Shown here: one piece after another, positions 35,517 through 43,542 of the stretch
Layout: every line of letters starts with the position of its first letter
Numbering within the stretch: position 1 is the stretch's first letter
NCBI GenBank assembly: GCA_947499125.1
Contig: CANMMP010000007.1
Span: forward strand, 1-64,000
Length of the DNA: 64,000 nucleotides
From: an uncultured Pontibacter sp.
GTDB taxonomy: Bacteria > Bacteroidota > Bacteroidia > Cytophagales > Hymenobacteraceae
Direction: 5' to 3'
The notes under the pieces: generated by a model
Database searches by the model: none
What the model was told of the DNA's origin: nothing
What the model saw: only the letters and a program-made list of their open reading frames with translations
Program-made: the position numbers and the translations under genes

Positions 35517-36515
35517 ATGAAAAAATATATTTACTTACTTTTTATACTTTCTGCTTCTCTCCTGATACTGCCTTTGCAGACACTGGCGCAAGCTGATCAG
35601 GAACCTGACCCACAGCCTTGTGCTTATACCTATAATGAGTGTGTTAGAATTGGTTACCTAAGTGTTACCCCTGCTATTAATCAGGGTGGTGGCCCTCAGA
35701 ATGACCAATTGGACGTAGAACTTTACTTCCAGGATATCTGTGACATCGTTTCCAAAATTACGGTAACACCTACTCAAGATCAGGATAGAACGATACCGGA
35801 CAGTGAGATATCAGAAGTTGTGAATACCTATCCTTTTCAGGTGAATGCAAACTCATTTAAAGATGGGATATTAAAAATAACGATATGGCTTGATAACGGT
35901 GAAAAGTTTATGGTTGATCTTTGGTATGACGAGACATTTGATTGCGGTGAGATAATTCCACTACCAGTAGAATTGGTATCGTTTACCGGCAAACCAACCC
36001 AGAGTGGTATTAACCTGAACTGGGAAACAGCCAGCGAATTAAACAACAGCCATTTCGATATAGAAAAGAGCAGTAACGGAAAAGAGTACTCAAGTATAGC
36101 TCGTATAAAGGGACAAGGCAGTACATCGGCTTTTACAAAGTATAAATTTACAGATATCAACCCCGGGGAGGGCACAAACTATTACCGCCTGAAGCAGGTA
36201 GACTTTGACAATACAGCTGCTTATTCCAAAACTATAGCTGTAAGGTGGCAGGCAGGCGAAGCCATACAAGTTGCACTTGCCCCTAACCCTTGCCGAAATG
36301 GCGATTGTAACCTGACGGTTGCTAACACACAAGGGCAGGAAACCCTGATAGAGTTAAAAGACATGGCCGGCCGGGTTGTGTATACTACAAAAGTTAAAAG
36401 CGACAGGTATTTACTGGAACTACCCATGAGCGACTTAACACACCTGAAAGGCTTATACTTTTTAACGGCTACATCGGGCATGCAGGTAGTGAACCAACGG
36501 ATCGTGCTTGAGTAA
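35517..36515 (+). CDS. secreted protein with T9SS type A sorting domain
   Basis: The 332-residue product has a signal peptide (MKKYIYLLFILSASLLIL, cut near residue 25). An unassigned middle holds Cys residues in PQPCAYTYNECVRIG and QDICDIV. A fibronectin-like segment follows (PVELVSFTGKPTQSGINLNWETASE, about residues 150-240, with YYRLKQVDFDN). The C-terminal type A sorting domain (LKDMAGRVVYTTKVKSDR through LKGLYFLTATSG) directs export by the type IX system and surface attachment. The passenger function is unknown. A related architecture is found at 56933-58969. Confidence 0.88.
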   Translation: MKKYIYLLFILSASLLILPLQTLAQADQEPDPQPCAYTYNECVRIGYLSVTPAINQGGGPQNDQLDVELYFQDICDIVSKITVTPTQDQDRTIPDSEISEVVNTYPFQVNANSFKDGILKITIWLDNGEKFMVDLWYDETFDCGEIIPLPVELVSFTGKPTQSGINLNWETASELNNSHFDIEKSSNGKEYSSIARIKGQGSTSAFTKYKFTDINPGEGTNYYRLKQVDFDNTAAYSKTIAVRWQAGEAIQVALAPNPCRNGDCNLTVANTQGQETLIELKDMAGRVVYTTKVKSDRYLLELPMSDLTHLKGLYFLTATSGMQVVNQRIVLE

Positions 36516-36583
36516 TTTGGTTACAAACTGTAAGTATACTTTAAGCGTATTACCACCTGTACACTAACCAAACTATACCAACT

Positions 36584-36700
36584 ATGGGAAAAGGAGATAA
36601 AAAGACCAAGAAAGGTAAAATAAGCAAAGGCACTTTCGGAAACAGACGACCACACAAAAAGAAAACAACTACCGAAGAAACTTCGAAAACTGAAAAATAA
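36584..36700 (+). CDS. 30S ribosomal protein THX
   Basis: This 38-residue, highly basic peptide begins MGKGDKKTKKGKISKGTFGN and continues RRPHKKK, matching the THX-family small-subunit protein widespread in Bacteroidota. It is too short for ordinary gene-size cutoffs. The stop codon is the first part of the 41-base bidirectional terminator that follows. A spacer of 68 bases separates it from the T9SS gene, so it may have its own promoter. Confidence 0.88.
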   Translation: MGKGDKKTKKGKISKGTFGNRRPHKKKTTTEETSKTEK

Positions 36701-36739
36701 ACAAGAACGGCTACTTAAATTAAGTAGCCGTTCTTGTTT
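36699..36739. terminator. bidirectional terminator overlapping the THX stop
   Basis: 20-bp perfect arms (AAACAAGAACGGCTACTTAA and complement) are separated by a single base. The left arm includes the last two bases of the THX stop codon. It also serves the convergent carB, whose stop is at 36751. Confidence 0.88.
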
Positions 36740-36750
36740 CAGGTTTACCC

Positions 36751-39564
36751 TTACTTACTCATATACATATTCCTTTCAGAATAGATCTTGGTGAAGTAAT
36801 CATCCTGCAGGTCATCTATAAAGTAAATCGCTTCGCCTGTAGACTTCATTTCCGGGCCGAGCTCCTTGTTTACTTCCGGGAACTTGTTGTAAGAGAAAAC
36901 CGGAACCTTGATCGCGTAGCCCTGCTTGTGCGGGTTAAAGGTAAAGTCCTTCACCTTGGCGTGCCCCAGCATAATTTTAGTTGCGTAGTTAATGTACGGC
37001 TCGCGGTAAGCCTTGGCAATGAACGGGAAGGTACGCGATGCACGCGGGTTTGCCTCGATGATGTAAACGATCTCATCTTTAATGGCAAACTGAATGTTAA
37101 TCACACCCACCGTGTTCAGGGCAACGGCTATCTTCTTTGTATGCTCTTCGATCTGGCGCATTACGTTCTCGCTCAAATCGAAAGGTGGCAGCACAGCATA
37201 CGAGTCTCCGGAGTGGATACCGGCCGGCTCTATGTGCTCCATAATACCACAGATGTATACATCTTCTCCGTCGCAAATGGCATCAGCTTCGGCTTCAATG
37301 GCTTTATCCAGGAAGTGGTCGAGCAGTACTTTGTTGCCCGGGTGATCCTTCAGCAGGTCTATTACGTGGGCTTCCAACTCTTTCTCGTTTATCACGATCT
37401 TCATATTCTGGCCACCTAATACGTAGCTTGGGCGCACCAAAAGCGGGAATTTAAGGTCTTTGCAAAGCTCTAACGCTTCTTCAGCAGACTCGATAACCGC
37501 GAAAGGCGGATACGGAATGTTCAGGTCGCGGAGCAGCGTCGAGAACGAACCACGGTCTTCGGCAAGGTCCAGCGCTTTGTAACTCGTGCCCATTACTTTT
37601 ATACCATAACGGTCCAGTTTCTCAGCTAATTTAAGAGCGGTTTGGCCACCTAGCTGAACTATAACGCCTTCCGGTTTTTCGTGAAGTATGATGTCGTAAA
37701 TATGCTCCCAGAAAACAGGCTCAAAGTATAGTTTGTCAGCAATATCAAAGTCTGTACTTACTGTTTCAGGGTTACAGTTGATCATGATGGTTTCGTAACC
37801 GAGCTCTTTGGCAGCCAGCACGCCATGCACGCAACTATAGTCAAACTCAATGCCCTGTCCTATTCGGTTAGGACCGGAACCAAGCACTACTACCTTCTTT
37901 CTGTCAGATGAGATGCTTTCGTTCTCACCATCGAAGGTGCTATAAAAGTATGGCGTTTGAGCTTCGAACTCGGCAGCGCAGGTGTCTACCATTTTATACA
38001 CACGCGTTATACCTATCTCGGTACGTAGCGCATGCACTTCACTTTCTTTGCAACGCAGCAGGTGGGCTATCTGGCGGTCGGCGTAGCCTTTAACTTTGGC
38101 TTCGCGCAGCAGGTCGGATGGTATGTTGGTCAGGTTATACTTTTCGATCTCTTTTTCCATCATATCCAGCTCTTCAATCTGAGCCAGGAACCATGGGTCA
38201 ATCTTCGTGATCTTCTGGATAGTGCTGGTAGGTATACCGATGCGCATGGCATCTTTTATACTGAACAGGCGGTTCCAGCTGGGATTTGTCAGGCTATCGA
38301 TCAGTTCGTTATAGTCAGTCTTTTCTTTACCGTCAGCACCAATACCATTGCGCTTTATCTCTAAGCTCTGGCAAGCCTTCTGCAATGCTTCCTGAAACGT
38401 ACGGCCAATACCCATTACTTCACCCACCGATTTCATCTGCAGGCCAAGTTTACGGTCGGCACCCGGGAATTTATCGAAGTTCCAGCGCGGTATCTTAACT
38501 ATAACGTAGTCCAGGGCAGGCTCGAAGTAGGCCGATGTTGTTTTGGTGATGGCATTCTTCAGCTCATCCAGGTTATAACCTATAGCCAGTTTAGCAGCAA
38601 TTTTAGCGATCGGGTAACCGGTTGCTTTAGATGCCAAAGCCGATGAACGCGACACACGCGGGTTGATCTCGATAGCGATAATGGTGTCGTCGTCCGGGTT
38701 AACAGAGAACTGCACGTTACAGCCACCTGCAAACTGCCCGATGCCGTTCATCATTTTAATGGCCAGGTCGCGCATTTTTTGGTATACGGTGTCTGGCAGC
38801 GTCATGGCTGGCGCTACCGTTATCGAGTCGCCGGTATGTATGCCCATCGGATCAAAGTTCTCGATAGAGCAGATGATAATGATGTTACCAATATTATCGC
38901 GGAGTAGCTCCAGCTCATACTCTTTCCAGCCTAATATACTTTGCTCTACAAGCACCTCGTGAGTTGGCGATGAGTGCAAACCACGTGTTAAGGCTACATC
39001 AAACTCTTCGGGTGTATTTACAAATCCGCCTCCAAAGCCACCCAGTGTAAACGACGGACGGATTACCAATGGAAAACCGATCTCCTGTGCAATTTCTTTA
39101 CCTTCCAGGAACGACGTTGCTGTTTCGCCTTTACAAACATTAACCCCGAGCTCCAGCATTTTCAGGCGGAACTGCTCGCGGTCTTCTGTCGTCTCGATGG
39201 CTTTGATATCCACACCAATAATGCGGACACCGTATTTTTTCCAGATGCCGGCTTTTTCGCAGTCGATAGCCAGGTTCAAGGCAGTTTGTCCACCCATAGT
39301 TGGCAACACGGCATCAATTTTATGTTTCTCCAGTATCTCGATGATATACTTCTTCTCCAGCGGCTTCAGGTACACGTTGTCGGCCGTAACCGGGTCCGTC
39401 ATAATAGTGGCCGGGTTGGAGTTGATGAGCGTAACTTCTATCCCTTCTTCACGGAGAGAGCGGGCGGCCTGGGAGCCTGAATAATCGAATTCGCAAGCTT
39501 GTCCGATAACAATAGGTCCGGAACCGATAATGAGAACTGATTTAATACTGGTGTCTTTAGGCAT
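36751..39564 (-). CDS. carB: carbamoyl-phosphate synthase large subunit, without MGS domain
   Basis: CarB makes carbamoyl phosphate for arginine and pyrimidine synthesis from bicarbonate, ATP and ammonia supplied by CarA. The 937-residue protein has two ATP-grasp halves (LIIGSGPIVIGQACEFDYSG and VVLGSGPNRIGQGIEFDYS) and the oligomerisation domain between. It ends after KSTGEAIYFIDDL and lacks the ~130-residue C-terminal MGS allosteric domain present in E. coli CarB (1073 residues). The terminator starts at once, so no split piece follows. An upstream in-frame ATG (39597) lies inside the promoter -7 box, fixing the start at 39564. carA is not in the window. Confidence 0.94.
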   Translation of the reverse strand: MPKDTSIKSVLIIGSGPIVIGQACEFDYSGSQAARSLREEGIEVTLINSNPATIMTDPVTADNVYLKPLEKKYIIEILEKHKIDAVLPTMGGQTALNLAIDCEKAGIWKKYGVRIIGVDIKAIETTEDREQFRLKMLELGVNVCKGETATSFLEGKEIAQEIGFPLVIRPSFTLGGFGGGFVNTPEEFDVALTRGLHSSPTHEVLVEQSILGWKEYELELLRDNIGNIIIICSIENFDPMGIHTGDSITVAPAMTLPDTVYQKMRDLAIKMMNGIGQFAGGCNVQFSVNPDDDTIIAIEINPRVSRSSALASKATGYPIAKIAAKLAIGYNLDELKNAITKTTSAYFEPALDYVIVKIPRWNFDKFPGADRKLGLQMKSVGEVMGIGRTFQEALQKACQSLEIKRNGIGADGKEKTDYNELIDSLTNPSWNRLFSIKDAMRIGIPTSTIQKITKIDPWFLAQIEELDMMEKEIEKYNLTNIPSDLLREAKVKGYADRQIAHLLRCKESEVHALRTEIGITRVYKMVDTCAAEFEAQTPYFYSTFDGENESISSDRKKVVVLGSGPNRIGQGIEFDYSCVHGVLAAKELGYETIMINCNPETVSTDFDIADKLYFEPVFWEHIYDIILHEKPEGVIVQLGGQTALKLAEKLDRYGIKVMGTSYKALDLAEDRGSFSTLLRDLNIPYPPFAVIESAEEALELCKDLKFPLLVRPSYVLGGQNMKIVINEKELEAHVIDLLKDHPGNKVLLDHFLDKAIEAEADAICDGEDVYICGIMEHIEPAGIHSGDSYAVLPPFDLSENVMRQIEEHTKKIAVALNTVGVINIQFAIKDEIVYIIEANPRASRTFPFIAKAYREPYINYATKIMLGHAKVKDFTFNPHKQGYAIKVPVFSYNKFPEVNKELGPEMKSTGEAIYFIDDLQDDYFTKIYSERNMYMSK

Positions 39565-39594
39565 AGTTCGAGCGTGTGGTAGGTATAAATTGCT

Positions 39595-39625
39595 CAAAGT
39601 TAAGGCAAAATGTTGGGGCAGGCAA
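39595..39625 (-). promoter_or_regulatory. promoter of carB
   Basis: TTG at 39625-39623 and TAACTTTG at 39602-39595 on the minus strand are separated by 20 bases. This gives a short leader before the ATG at 39564 and excludes the ATG at 39597. Confidence 0.65.
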
Positions 39626-39706
39626 AAGGAAACCGGCCAAAGGCAAATTTAATTTCAGATTGGCGGGCTATAGTTGCCTCATTTGCCAGGTTTAGTTGGA
39701 TCGCTG

Positions 39707-39829
39707 TTTCGGACATCTGTGTCCGAAATTTTGACTGCTGCGGACATCCATGTCCGCGTAAATGGAGAGCTGATGTACAAGGACATGGAAGTCCCCGGCA
39801 GAGTGCTTTCGGACATGGAAGTCCGAAAG
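39707..39829. repeat. cluster of GGACAT hairpins
   Basis: Four palindromic units share GGACAT and its partner GTCC: 39707-39728 (TTTCGGACA/TGTCCGAAA), 39740-39757 (GCGGACAT/ATGTCCGC), 39781-39794 (GGAC/GTCC) and 39806-39829 (CTTTCGGAC/GTCCGAAAG). Spacing varies between 11 and 23 bases. They lie in the 491-base gap between carB and the Xre gene, in no reading frame that looks real. Confidence 0.75.
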
Positions 39830-39930
39830 AGCAATGGTAGATTTTTCATTGCATTCGAAATGACAATATGGAAATCTAGGCTGCGAAGTAACAGGCTATT
39901 GTTGGTACATCGGCACTTTATAGTTATGCC

Positions 39931-39954
39931 ATTGTTGGTGTTTTCACCAACAAT
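39931..39954. terminator. 10-bp perfect hairpin upstream of carB, downstream of the Xre gene
   Basis: ATTGTTGGTG and CACCAACAAT with a TTTT loop. A partial third copy TGGTGAAAACAC at 39980-39991 could pair alternatively. It may end the minus-strand Xre transcript but has no strong T-run. The rest of the gap (39830-40055) shows no gene. Confidence 0.45.
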
Positions 39955-40055
39955 CTAATTACAAGGCTTGGTATACTTGCTGGTGAAAACACACAGCAAG
40001 GACATTAGATAATGGTTCATAAAACTATAAACAAGTCCAATCTATAGTCTATAGC

Positions 40056-40256
40056 TCAATCCCCTTCTTCCAGTATAAAAAGCTCGTTTACGGTTACGCC
40101 GAACAAGGCCGACATTTTAAGGGAGAGCAGTGTAGATGGCAGGTATTTATTTTTTTCGATAGCATTTATAGTCTGGCGGGTTACGCCAAGTGTTTCGGCA
40201 AGCTGTTCCTGGGTCAGGTCTTTTTTGGCTCGCTCTACCTTTATGTTATTCTTCAT
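40056..40256 (-). CDS. Xre-family transcriptional regulator (HTH_3 type)
   Basis: This 66-residue protein is a single Cro/C1 helix-turn-helix domain (LTQEQLAETLGVTRQTINAIEKNKY) followed by SLKMSALFGVTVNELF, the usual fifth-helix region. It has no sensor domain. Its start overlaps the stop of the preceding membrane-protein gene by 11 bases, so the pair is translationally coupled. Small Xre proteins partnered with four-helix membrane proteins are common in bacteria; the regulator probably controls this operon. Confidence 0.9.
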   Translation of the reverse strand: MKNNIKVERAKKDLTQEQLAETLGVTRQTINAIEKNKYLPSTLLSLKMSALFGVTVNELFILEEGD

Positions 40257-40731
40257 CTGTTTCCAGGGACTTGCGTGTGCGGTACAGGTTATACCTAAAG
40301 GAAATGTAAGTATAGATCAAAAGTATAAAAAGCGCACCCAGCATACCGCCGGCATCGGGCATACCAATTTCCCTTCCTCTGACAGATGCAACTATAATAC
40401 TAATGACCGGCAGAAACAGCAACGCTATCACCAGGAAAAACACACCACTTACAAAAGCCTTATACCGCAGATTCTGCACCATTTCATCTTCCTGCTTCTC
40501 TTCCGAAAAAACGAGCAAGGCCATCCCGATTATGATCGGGTAATACACCATGGCATCATTCCATTCATTAAAAAAAGACCTCGAATCTGTGAGCATGCCT
40601 GTGCTTTTAAACAGGTAAACTATGGCTGCAACTATAGGTAGCCCTAATATCAGGACCCAGAAACCATACTTTTTATAGGTGTATGGTAATAACTGTATCT
40701 GGAATGTAGTGTCGTTTGTCATAATAAACAC
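40246..40731 (-). CDS. four-helix membrane protein paired with the Xre regulator
   Basis: This 161-residue protein has four hydrophobic segments (about residues 24-43, 66-78, 91-113 and 128-146) and a short charged tail (RTRKSLETDEE). I recognise no characterised family. An internal ATG three codons in (40722) is an equally possible start. It is the first gene of a two-gene unit with the 66-residue Xre protein, which overlaps it. The context suggests an envelope-stress or signalling pair, but the signal is unknown. Confidence 0.8.
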   Translation of the reverse strand: MFIMTNDTTFQIQLLPYTYKKYGFWVLILGLPIVAAIVYLFKSTGMLTDSRSFFNEWNDAMVYYPIIIGMALLVFSEEKQEDEMVQNLRYKAFVSGVFFLVIALLFLPVISIIVASVRGREIGMPDAGGMLGALFILLIYTYISFRYNLYRTRKSLETDEE

Positions 40732-40911
40732 GTTTGATATGTATAAATTAATTTACCATATGTAAAAAATAGTATACATAAAGTAAATACTTATTTCCAT
40801 TTAGATTTGTTTCAGAAGTATAACTATAAGTTTGGGGGCAATTAATTCAGCATCAGGCTACACCTTAGGCTGCATTTGCGTAACTATAAGTGTACTATAA
40901 ACTATATCACT

Positions 40912-41157
40912 ATGGAAACACCAAAAAGCGATGACATCATTACAAATGCTGATGAAGGCAAGCGCCTGCCCGACGAAAATCCGGAACCACTGAAGGGTGT
41001 AAAAAAGGATGAACTGGAAATAAAGCAGCCTAAACAAACAGACCAAATGGACAATGAGCGGGAAGGCAAAGAACAAGCCGGCAATGTGGCTGCCAAAGAT
41101 CCTGCTGATACCAAAAAGCTGGACGGCAGCAACGCCAATAACCTGTACACTAAATAA
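40912..41157 (+). CDS. small charged hydrophilic protein, unknown
   Basis: This 81-residue acidic/basic protein (METPKSDDIITNADEGKRLP to SNANNLYTK) has no Cys, no hydrophobic segment and low-complexity Lys/Glu/Asp/Asn content. It should be disordered. The ATG at 40912 is preferred over one 12 codons earlier because the earlier part is A-rich spacer-like sequence. It has its own terminator. It resembles the small proteins at 6439-6639 and 45246-45680 in character only. Confidence 0.6.
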   Translation: METPKSDDIITNADEGKRLPDENPEPLKGVKKDELEIKQPKQTDQMDNEREGKEQAGNVAAKDPADTKKLDGSNANNLYTK

Positions 41158-41176
41158 AATAAAGCTAAAATAATAC

Positions 41177-41214
41177 GAAACGCCCGGTTGCCTATAGTTG
41201 CAGCCGGGCGTTTC
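41177..41214 (+). terminator. terminator after the small hydrophilic gene
   Basis: GAAACGCCCGG and CCGGGCGTTTC are perfect arms, extended by TTG/CAG, with TCATCTTTT following. It lies 19 bases past the stop. Confidence 0.8.
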
Positions 41215-41340
41215 ATCTTTTCAAAGATTAAGTTTTTATATAAAACTGACAGTCAAACGTTAAGCTAATATTATTTTTCACTAATCTCTTTCAAAATCAA
41301 TATATTATGGTTAATATTATAAAACCGTAATTAAAACAGC

Positions 41341-41739
41341 ATGGTATACCTACAAACAGAATATCTGCAGGTAGAACACCACACAGCTAATAATGTACTG
41401 ATAACCCAATGGTACAATGGCTGTAGCAGCTTGCAATACAGGCAAGCCCTTATAAATATTGTACGGATAGCGCGTAATTTGCAGGTGGAGCACGTTATTA
41501 TGGACCGAAGGCTGCTACAACCTATTTCAGAAGATGACCTGAACTGGACCTGCACTATTTACGCGAAAGCTTACGATAAGCTTCCTCTCAAAAAGATCGC
41601 TGTCATCCACTCTTTCGACAACCGGACCGAACAGCAACAGAAAAAACTTTACGAGCAACTGGCACATCGCATCGAGACCCATACTTTCGACGACCTGACC
41701 TCTGCCTACGAATGGCTGACAACTATACCTGCTAGGTAA
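41341..41739 (+). CDS. hypothetical protein, possibly STAS/SpoIIAA-like
   Basis: This 132-residue soluble protein alternates strands and helices (VLITQWYNGCSSLQYRQALINIVRIA, VEHVIMDRRLLQP, KKIAVIHSFDN, FDDLTSAYEWLTT). That pattern suggests a SpoIIAA/STAS-like fold, which I infer from topology only. No signal peptide or catalytic motif is seen. It is followed 77 bases later by an acyltransferase gene. Function is unknown. Confidence 0.7.
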   Translation: MVYLQTEYLQVEHHTANNVLITQWYNGCSSLQYRQALINIVRIARNLQVEHVIMDRRLLQPISEDDLNWTCTIYAKAYDKLPLKKIAVIHSFDNRTEQQQKKLYEQLAHRIETHTFDDLTSAYEWLTTIPAR

Positions 41740-41816
41740 AAATTGCTGCAGCCGGCTAAGTGCCCAAGTATAATAGCAATTACTTATATTGCTTTGCAAA
41801 TTATACATAGCTGCAC

Positions 41817-43166
41817 ATGCTTTACCTTATACTTAAACTACTTTACAAAGCCGGCTTAGGAGTATTTTTCAGGAAACTGGAAGTACGCAACGCACACCTT
41901 ATACCTAAAACAGGCCCGCTACTTGTAGTTTCGAATCACCCCAATACTTTTATGGACCCGATCGTGATAGCGGCACAGCTTGACCAGCCAATGTATTTTA
42001 TCTCTAAAAGCACTGTGTTCGGTTCGAAGTTACAAAACTGGTTGCTCCGCCAAATGCATCTTATACCTATTAACCGCCGCGAAGACAACCCCGAAGCATC
42101 TGTAAGCAACGACGAAGCTTTTTCGACCAGCTTTAAAGCGCTGCATGAGGGCAAAACCATACTTATTTTTCCGGAGGGGAACAGCTTTAACCAGCGCCGT
42201 TTGCGCAAAATTAAAACCGGCACGGCCCGCATAGCCTTAGGTGCTGCCGCAGAAAAAAACTATACTTCTGATATCAGCATACTGCCTATAGGTTTAAATT
42301 ACACAGACCCTAGCAGTTTCAGGAGCGACGTGTTCGTAAATGTTGGCAAACCTATACTGGTGGCAGCTTACCAGGAAAAATATGCCCAGGATCAAATACT
42401 GACTGTACAGGAATTAACGGAGGAGATACGCACCCGGTTAGAGAAACTGATCATACATACCCCTACCGACGAAGACGACGCACTTACCAGGCAGGTAGCA
42501 GCCATTTATATGGATAAGCTAGGCCCAGCAGTTTTACCTACTGCCCTGCCCCACGAACAGGATTTTATACTTACAAAGGGCATCATCAAAAGTATAAACT
42601 ACTACAGCCAGACCGAGCCCGAACGTATAGCAACTATAAAACAGGAGCTCGATAATTACGGACTGCAACTAAAACGCCTTAACCTCCCCGACCCTGTGCT
42701 GGACAAAAACAAAAATGAGGTACTGCTGCAAAGTATAACTGGGCTGGTATACTTGCTGGTTGGTCTTCCGGTGTATGTGTTTGGTTTATTGCACAACTAC
42801 CTGCCGTATATTATACCTTCTAAAATAGCGCGGGCGTTTACCAAAGAGGAAGAGTGGCATGCCCCTATTATGCTGACAACCGGCATTTTTACATTCCCGA
42901 TATTTTATGGCCTCGAGATATGGCTGGCGCACGAGTGGCTGCAGCTAAATGGCCTGAAGCTGCTACTGTATGCGTTAAGTTTACCTCTTAGTGGTTTTTT
43001 AACGCTTCATTATTGGAAAACCCTTTGCCAAACACAGAGCCACTGGCTGTTACTGCGGCTTTTTTATAACAAGAAACATATCGTGGACAGGGTGCTCGAG
43101 CAACGCAACTATATTATCAGCTTACTCGAAAAAGCGCAGCGCGATTACCTGCAAAATGCCCGCTAA
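41817..43166 (+). CDS. 1-acyl-glycerol-3-phosphate acyltransferase family protein
   Basis: This 449-residue protein contains the PlsC/LPLAT fold: SNHPNTFMDPIV (acyl-acceptor His and Asp) near residue 40 and ILIFPEGNSF near residue 117. In this subgroup the His and Asp are spaced H-x5-D rather than the H-x4-D of classical PlsC, which I associate with the Gpt2/Sct1-like branch. The C-terminus has two to three hydrophobic segments near residues 307-415. It likely acylates a lysolipid or glycerol phosphate at the inner membrane. Substrate is not readable. Confidence 0.87.
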   Translation: MLYLILKLLYKAGLGVFFRKLEVRNAHLIPKTGPLLVVSNHPNTFMDPIVIAAQLDQPMYFISKSTVFGSKLQNWLLRQMHLIPINRREDNPEASVSNDEAFSTSFKALHEGKTILIFPEGNSFNQRRLRKIKTGTARIALGAAAEKNYTSDISILPIGLNYTDPSSFRSDVFVNVGKPILVAAYQEKYAQDQILTVQELTEEIRTRLEKLIIHTPTDEDDALTRQVAAIYMDKLGPAVLPTALPHEQDFILTKGIIKSINYYSQTEPERIATIKQELDNYGLQLKRLNLPDPVLDKNKNEVLLQSITGLVYLLVGLPVYVFGLLHNYLPYIIPSKIARAFTKEEEWHAPIMLTTGIFTFPIFYGLEIWLAHEWLQLNGLKLLLYALSLPLSGFLTLHYWKTLCQTQSHWLLLRLFYNKKHIVDRVLEQRNYIISLLEKAQRDYLQNAR

Positions 43167-43248
43167 AACTATAAACTTATACTTTACCGGCTGATATGCG
43201 TAAAAACACCTGACCAAGCCTACAGGCTAATTTTAAAAAAGTATAAAA

Positions 43249-43467
43249 ATGAAAAAGATATCTTTAAACTTACTGGCAGCCGGTTTTGTAACTATAGGTT
43301 TGCTGGCATCGTGCTCCTCCGAAACCACAACAGGTGTAGACACAAACGAGACGCAAACGGAAACCGACATGCAGAATGACATGGACATGGATACAGACAC
43401 GGCAGGTATGCACTCCGACACCAGCATGCAACACATGGACCATAACCAAACAGAACAACAGCAATAG
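43249..43467 (+). CDS. small acidic Met/Asp/Thr-rich lipoprotein
   Basis: This 72-residue protein has a lipoprotein signal (MKKISLNLLAAGFVTIGLLASC, lipobox LASC, Cys22). The tail is rich in Asp, Met, Thr and Gln with DMDMD and MQHMDH elements. Met and His clusters could bind soft metal such as copper, but this is speculation. A related short lipoprotein lies at 61104-61331. A perfect 16-bp terminator follows. Confidence 0.7.
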   Translation: MKKISLNLLAAGFVTIGLLASCSSETTTGVDTNETQTETDMQNDMDMDTDTAGMHSDTSMQHMDHNQTEQQQ

Positions 43468-43486
43468 CCAATATTAAAAGTATAAA

Positions 43487-43529
43487 CTATAAAAGCCCGG
43501 CACCTGTAGCAGATGCCGGGCTTTTATAG
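43487..43529. terminator. bidirectional terminator, 16-bp perfect stem
   Basis: CTATAAAAGCCCGGCA and its exact complement enclose an 11-base loop, between the convergent lipoprotein gene and the 147-residue gene. Confidence 0.88.
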
Positions 43530-43542
43530 TTTTGTATGGCTA

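Noticed and set aside
36751-39564. Frameshift or truncation of carB
   Set aside because: The ending is clean and a terminator follows at once, with no remnant of the missing domain, so the short form is taken as native.
39707-39829. CRISPR-like array
   Set aside because: Units are palindromes with differing arms, spacers are short and irregular, no cas genes are near.
39674-39958. 94-codon plus-strand frame in the hairpin cluster
   Set aside because: It simply reads through the GGACAT palindromes; repeated DMEV-like residues come from the repeats.
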